Shown here in pieces: positions 7,701 to 9,721 of a stretch of DNA of 9,721 nt. Within the stretch, counting starts at the first letter, position 1. Every line of letters begins with the position of its first letter. The stretch lies in NCBI GenBank assembly GCA_964560355.1, contig CAZLLI010000100.1, positions 1 to 9,721 of the forward strand. The letters are read 5' to 3'. The notes under the pieces were generated by a model that saw nothing but the letters and a program-made list of their open reading frames with translations, made no database searches and had not been told where the DNA came from. The stretch is from JAKEHA01 sp964560355. Lineage in GTDB: Bacteria > Krumholzibacteriota > Krumholzibacteriia > WVZY01 > JAKEHA01. The translations under genes were made by a program, and so were the position numbers.

Positions 7701-8539
7701 CCGCCGTGCTCGGACGCGCTCAAGGAGGCGTTTGCCGATGTCATGAGGCCCGCGCCGACGTTGCCGAACGCGTTCACACTGATCGTCGGCGTGGTGACGT
7801 CGACCGTCTGCGAGGCGCTGGTCGTGGGAGTGAAGCCCGGTATGGTCGCCGCCACCACCGTCGACCCCACCGCGAGTCCGTCGAGGGCGACGCCGCCGCT
7901 CGCCACCGACGCCGGTGAAACCGACTGTCCGGCGTTGATCGGAACCGTGACGCTCTGACCAGTAACAAGGGTCGTGATCAGCTGGCCGGCCGTAGCGTTG
8001 GAGTTCGTGACCGTGGCGGTCAGTCCGCCGCCCGCGCGCACGACTTGCGGTGTCCCGACCGCAGTGTTGCCGGCGTTGGGAAGGCCGACTCGGACCGAGA
8101 AGGGGTCGGCTGGATCGAGCGTGTCGATCGTAGGCAGGAGCGCACTAATGTCGCACGCTGGCGTCACGACGACGGCGGGGCGGTTCGCGGCGGTAAACCC
8201 CGGTGCCGAAGCGGTGATGGTCGCCGTACCGGTTACGCCCTCCATCCCGTGCACGTACATCAACACCGAGGTGCTCCCGTTCGGGAGAAACACGTCGTAG
8301 GAAGCCGTACCCACGGTGGCGAGCGCGTTCGAAACCCTCGCGATCGACGGGTCGTTGCTCTCGATGTGGACGGTGACGCCGCCGTGCTGGCCGGTACTCA
8401 AGGTCACGTTGTACGCACCGACCTCCAGGCCGGAGCCGACCTGCGAAAGGGCCGGCATCGAGATGGTCTGCGCCTGGGCGAGGCCGGTGGCGAGCGAGAG
8501 CGAGAGGAACACAGACAGGACCGACAGACGGGCGCGCAT
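4763..8539 (-). CDS. Giant exported modular protein: five tandem Ig-like modules plus C-terminal FlgD-Ig / type IX-like sorting domain
   Basis: The product is 1258 residues from ATG 8539-8537. Residues 1-23 are a Sec signal peptide ('LSLATGLAQA' then QTISMP). Five modules follow at 24-250, 251-477, 478-703, 704-931 and 932-1165. Each has an A half (VGxGL, LSxSQHGGVxVxIES, LVSPN, FDxFxANG, VHGxE, GTAxIxAxxPGF) and a B half (IDTLDPxDPFxVRVGLPN, VRAGSPG, TDDTVxVxI, ASGGVAF, IPGFxPT). The halves resemble each other, so the protein is probably ten beta-sandwich domains. Residues 1166-1258 are the tail: 'ALAQNIPNPFNPTT', 'VSVFDVHGRLVTTLVD', 'VIWNGRDARGQSASSGVYFY' and a basic 'LTKKMVMLK' end. In FCB-type bacteria such tails direct type IX secretion or surface attachment, but no secretion gene is in this window. 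A surface stalk, adhesin or sheath role is inference. There is no enzymatic domain. The in-frame extension to 9535 is antisense to the permease gene and is rejected. Confidence 0.93.
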   Translation of the reverse strand: MRARLSVLSVFLSLSLATGLAQAQTISMPALSQVGSGLEVGAYNVTLSTGQHGGVTVHIESNDPSIARVSNALATVGTASYDVFLPNGSTSVLMYVHGMEGVTGTATITASAPGFTAANRPAVVVTPACDISALLPTIDTLDPADPFSVRVGLPNAGNTAVGTPQVVRAGGGLTATVTNSNATAGQLITTLVTGQSVTVPINAGQSVSPASVASGGVALDGLAVGSTVVAATIPGFTPTTSASQTVDVTTPTISVNAFGNVGAGLMTSANASLSASEHGGVLVHVESSNPSAILVSPNSTTAGTTSFDVMLANGVTGVPFYVHGVENVVSAADVTVSAPNFTNGTRVANVVKPAVDMVGLLPTIDTLDPADPFQLRVGLPNGTNSGVGAPQAVRAGSPGVVATVMSVTGSVGTLVTTAATDDTVLVTIAPGNSTSPATVATGGVAFDGLALGSTIVFAQIPNFTSTTAAAQTVTVTAPTIAIAVISNVGSGLMGGQTTATLSASQHGGVTMRISSMDTTRALVSPNSSTPGTRFFDTFVANGSTSVLLVVHGLEGAVGTADIVAHVNGFVDGTRPVTIQQPSLDILGLVTSIDTLDPNDVFQIRVGLSSGTTVGTPQSVRAGSPGATATIVSSNAAFGTLVTTPRTDDTVTVHINAGSSTSPANVASGGVAFHPVAAGSATVSASIPGFLPTTNASIAVAVTSPTISMSTIGDVGAGLQGGISSASLSASQHGGVTVRIESADTTVALVSPNSSTPGKRFFTTFLANGLSVVQFIVHGLENVVGTASIVATAPGFAAGNALAHIVQPAVDTAGLAASMDVDDPDDPFTVRVGLPNAQLSQVSTPQPVRVGSPGMVATLVSATPAVGLLVTTPATDDTVLVTIPAGSSISPASVAAGGVAFTPVGVGNTLVSARIPGFTPTGSATVSVSVTDLSIAMTPIGKVGAGLQSASLTATIGVINHGGITVRVESSNPAVALVSPAFATAGAAFFDVFVANGVNTVPFFVHGVSVASATITASTPGYASGVRTADVVAPGVQVEQLADTLIVDDPNDPFLVRVGVPKSDLSSIETSQVVRAGGAPMVATVTSASAGVGALHTSSEDGASVSVTIPAGASQCGADAASGGVEFDPLSPGTSTVSAAAAGAVTLASSSTNCVVVGTTTPVGATPREFALAQNIPNPFNPTTRIRFTLAEAAHVNVSVFDVHGRLVTTLVDRAMPRGDSEVIWNGRDARGQSASSGVYFYRLTAGSRNLTKKMVMLK
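6344..6362 (+). repeat. 19-bp exact direct repeat, copy in module 4
   Basis: GTGCTGCGACGCGCTCAAG here is identical to 7022-7040. The two copies are 678 bp apart, exactly one 226-codon module, and encode the conserved LSASQHG stretch on the minus strand. Confidence 0.9.
7022..7040 (+). repeat. 19-bp exact direct repeat, copy in module 3
   Basis: Identical to 6344-6362. A related but diverged copy lies in module 2 near 7705 (GTGCTCGGACGCGCTCAAG). Confidence 0.9.
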
Positions 8540-8545
8540 AGCAGG

Positions 8546-8550
8546 CCTCC
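8546..8550 (-). promoter_or_regulatory. Ribosome binding site of the giant modular gene
   Basis: GGAGG on the minus strand, six bases before ATG 8539. With the signal peptide directly after it, this fixes the start and excludes the long upstream in-frame extension. Confidence 0.8.
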
Positions 8551-8665
8551 GCAGGGACGGATCAGGGAGTGGGGAACGGCGCGTCGACACGCCGCTTTCT
8601 ATTAGACAACATCCGAAGACCCCGGAAACGCACAAAGTTCGTGAATCTTGGGACAACTTGCGGGC

Positions 8666-8695
8666 TTGCGTCGACGAACCCATCGCGCGTAGACT
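8666..8695 (+). promoter_or_regulatory. Putative sigma70-type promoter for the APC permease
   Basis: TTGCGT (8666-8671) and TAGACT (8690-8695) are separated by 18 bp and point toward the permease. Transcription would begin near 8702, giving a leader of about 45 nt. Prediction from sequence only. Confidence 0.4.
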
Positions 8696-8725
8696 GCCCG
8701 GCAACGTTCGTCGCACGCGAGTTTT

Positions 8726-8740
8726 TCCCGAATCGGGAGG
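8726..8740 (+). promoter_or_regulatory. Hairpin overlapping the permease ribosome binding site
   Basis: GGGAGG (8735-8740) is a strong ribosome site six bases before GTG 8747 and decides that start. TCCCG (8726-8730) can pair with CGGGA (8734-8738) across a three-base loop, with two possible G-U pairs extending it, so it could partly mask the site. The stem is short and its effect is uncertain. Confidence 0.5.
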
Positions 8741-8746
8741 CTTTCG

Positions 8747-9721
8747 GTGCTCAAAGACGTTCTTCGGACCAAGAACATCTCCCGCATCATCGAGACCGCC
8801 AACGGCCACGACGCCCTCAAGCGTCACCTGGGGCCGGTCCAGCTCACCATGCTCGGCATCGGCGCCATCATCGGCGCCGGCATTTTCTCGACTGTCGGCA
8901 CCGCCGCCGCCGGCGGCGCGTCGCACCCCGGAGCGGGCCCCGCGCTCGTCATCTCGTTCGTGCTCACCGCCATCACGTGCGGGTTTGCGGCCCTGTGCTA
9001 CGCGGAATTCGCGTCGATGGTGCCCATCTCCGGCTCGGCGTACACATACGCGTACGCCACCCTGGGCGAGATCATCGCGTGGATCATCGGTTGGGACTTG
9101 ATCATCGAGTACGCGGTGGGCAACGTCGCGGTCGCCATCTCGTGGTCGGGGTACTTCCAGGAATTGCTGCGCCAAGTCGGCCTCGGGATGCCCGACTGGC
9201 TCGGCATCGACTATCGAAGCGCGTCGCAAGCCGCGGCCCAGGTGACCGCCGCGATGGCGCGGGGACCCGACGCGCTGGCGGCCCTCGGCGACGCCACCAT
9301 TCGCGCGGGGCAGGCCTTCGGGCACGCGCCGCACATCCTGGGCGTACCGCTCGTGTTCAACCTGCCCGCCTTCGCGATCGTCGGCGTCATCACGACCATC
9401 CTCGTGCTCGGCATTCGCGAGAGCGCGTGGTTCAACACGTCGATGGTGCTCTTGAAGCTCGTCATCATCGCGTTCTTCATCATCTTCGGCACGTTCTATG
9501 TCGAGCCGGAAAACTGGAAGCCGTTCGCGCCCCACGGCACCCTCGGCATTTTCTCCGCCGCGGCGATCATATTCTTCGCGTATATCGGCTTCGACGCCGT
9601 CTCGACCGCGTCGGAAGAGGCGAAGAATCCCAAACGCGACATGCCGATCGCGATCATCGCGAGCCTTGTGATTTGCACCATCATCTATGTCGCGGTCGCG
9701 GTGGTGTTGACCGGCATGCTG
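8747..9721 (+). CDS. APC-superfamily amino acid permease, cationic amino acid transporter type (partial, C-terminus off the right edge)
   Basis: GTG 8747 opens a frame that runs 325 codons to the window edge without a stop. The product is an inner-membrane amino acid transporter of the APC superfamily (CAT/YfnA-like). After a short N-terminal helix (KRHLGPVQLT), TM1 carries the signature 'GIGAIIGAGIF' at 37-47, which lines the substrate site. TM2-TM5 follow, including 'CYAEFASMVPISGSAYTYAY' (84-103) and 'GWDLIIEYAVGNVAVAISWS' (115-134). TM6 has 'FFAYIGFDAVSTASEEAKNP' (276-295), the second family hallmark. A hydrophilic alanine-rich loop at ~150-200, before 'FNLPAF', looks longer than usual. 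About seven to eight of the expected 12-14 helices are in the window. Substrate, probably a cationic or neutral amino acid, and coupling ion cannot be set from sequence. Confidence 0.95.
   Translation, partial: MLKDVLRTKNISRIIETANGHDALKRHLGPVQLTMLGIGAIIGAGIFSTVGTAAAGGASHPGAGPALVISFVLTAITCGFAALCYAEFASMVPISGSAYTYAYATLGEIIAWIIGWDLIIEYAVGNVAVAISWSGYFQELLRQVGLGMPDWLGIDYRSASQAAAQVTAAMARGPDALAALGDATIRAGQAFGHAPHILGVPLVFNLPAFAIVGVITTILVLGIRESAWFNTSMVLLKLVIIAFFIIFGTFYVEPENWKPFAPHGTLGIFSAAAIIFFAYIGFDAVSTASEEAKNPKRDMPIAIIASLVICTIIYVAVAVVLTGML

Larger units (their letters stand above)
5045..8470 (-). repeat. Five tandem ~680-bp coding repeats
   Basis: Module DNA spans are 7790-8470, 7109-7789, 6431-7108, 5747-6430 and 5045-5746, in translation order 1 to 5. 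Lengths are 227, 227, 226, 228 and 234 codons. Protein similarity is clear throughout. DNA identity is patchy and strongest in the 'SASQHGG' segment and the 'GTDDTV/SPASVASGGVAF' segment. Module 5 is the most divergent and has lost the TDDTV motif. The pattern fits internal duplication followed by drift. Confidence 0.9.
8540..8746. other. Divergent intergenic region between the surface gene and the permease
   Basis: About 207 bp with no credible gene. It holds both ribosome sites, a probable promoter for the permease (8666-8695) and a small hairpin next to the permease start. On the minus strand TAATAG near 8602 could be a -10 for the surface gene, with TTCCGG 17 bp upstream as a poor -35; that call is weak. 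Confidence 0.6.

Noticed and set aside
5045..8470. CRISPR-like or mobile repeat array
   Set aside because: The repeat period is ~680 bp, in frame and protein coding; there are no short repeats with unique spacers and no terminal inverted repeats.
8573..8595. GCGT-CGAC-ACGC inverted repeat in the divergent intergenic region
   Set aside because: A four-pair stem is expected by chance in DNA this GC-rich, and it is not repeated elsewhere as an operator.
8540..9535. N-terminal extension of the giant surface protein in the same frame
   Set aside because: The extension is charged and domain-free, lies antisense to the permease, and precedes a clear signal peptide with its own GGAGG at 8546-8550.

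Overview
High-GC bacterial DNA, densely packed and mostly coding for envelope and exported proteins: lipoproteins, signal-peptide proteins, a metallopeptidase and a very long modular surface protein. The large protein ends in an 'NPFNPTT ... GVYFYRL' tail of the FlgD-Ig / type IX-like sorting type. Together with the high GC, this suggests the FCB side of the tree (for example Candidatus Eisenbacteria, Krumholzibacteriota or Gemmatimonadota). This is inference from protein style; there is no rRNA or tRNA in the window to settle it.

Layout. (1) Positions 1-976, minus strand: N-terminal part of a lipoprotein with a BIG2-type Ig domain followed by a beta-helix-like, glycine-rich region; its C-terminus lies beyond the left edge. 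(2) Positions 1114-4173, plus strand: a run of four reading frames. First is a truncated LtrA-family membrane protein (homology stops near 1425), then a small secreted protein, a small lipoprotein overlapping it by 8 bp, and an M28 zinc metallopeptidase with all its metal ligands. (3) Positions 4200-4227: a strong hairpin that ends transcription from both sides of this convergent junction. (4) Positions 4260-8539, minus strand: a two-gene unit, with the 1258-residue protein of five tandem ~227-residue modules upstream and a DUF2780 lipoprotein downstream. (5) From 8747 to the right edge, plus strand: the N-terminal 325 residues of an APC-family amino acid permease, divergent from the large surface gene across a ~207-bp promoter region.

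How the genes may work together. The M28 peptidase and the APC permease could serve extracellular or periplasmic peptide and amino acid scavenging, but they are in different transcription units and the link is only thematic. The modular protein looks like an exported, possibly cell-surface-anchored stalk or adhesin. I see no mobile element, CRISPR array, defence system or RNA gene. Nothing here is a convincing complete new system. The most distinctive item is the five-module protein, and the most informative evolutionary scar is the LtrA truncation. No stretch longer than 300 bases lacks a gene.
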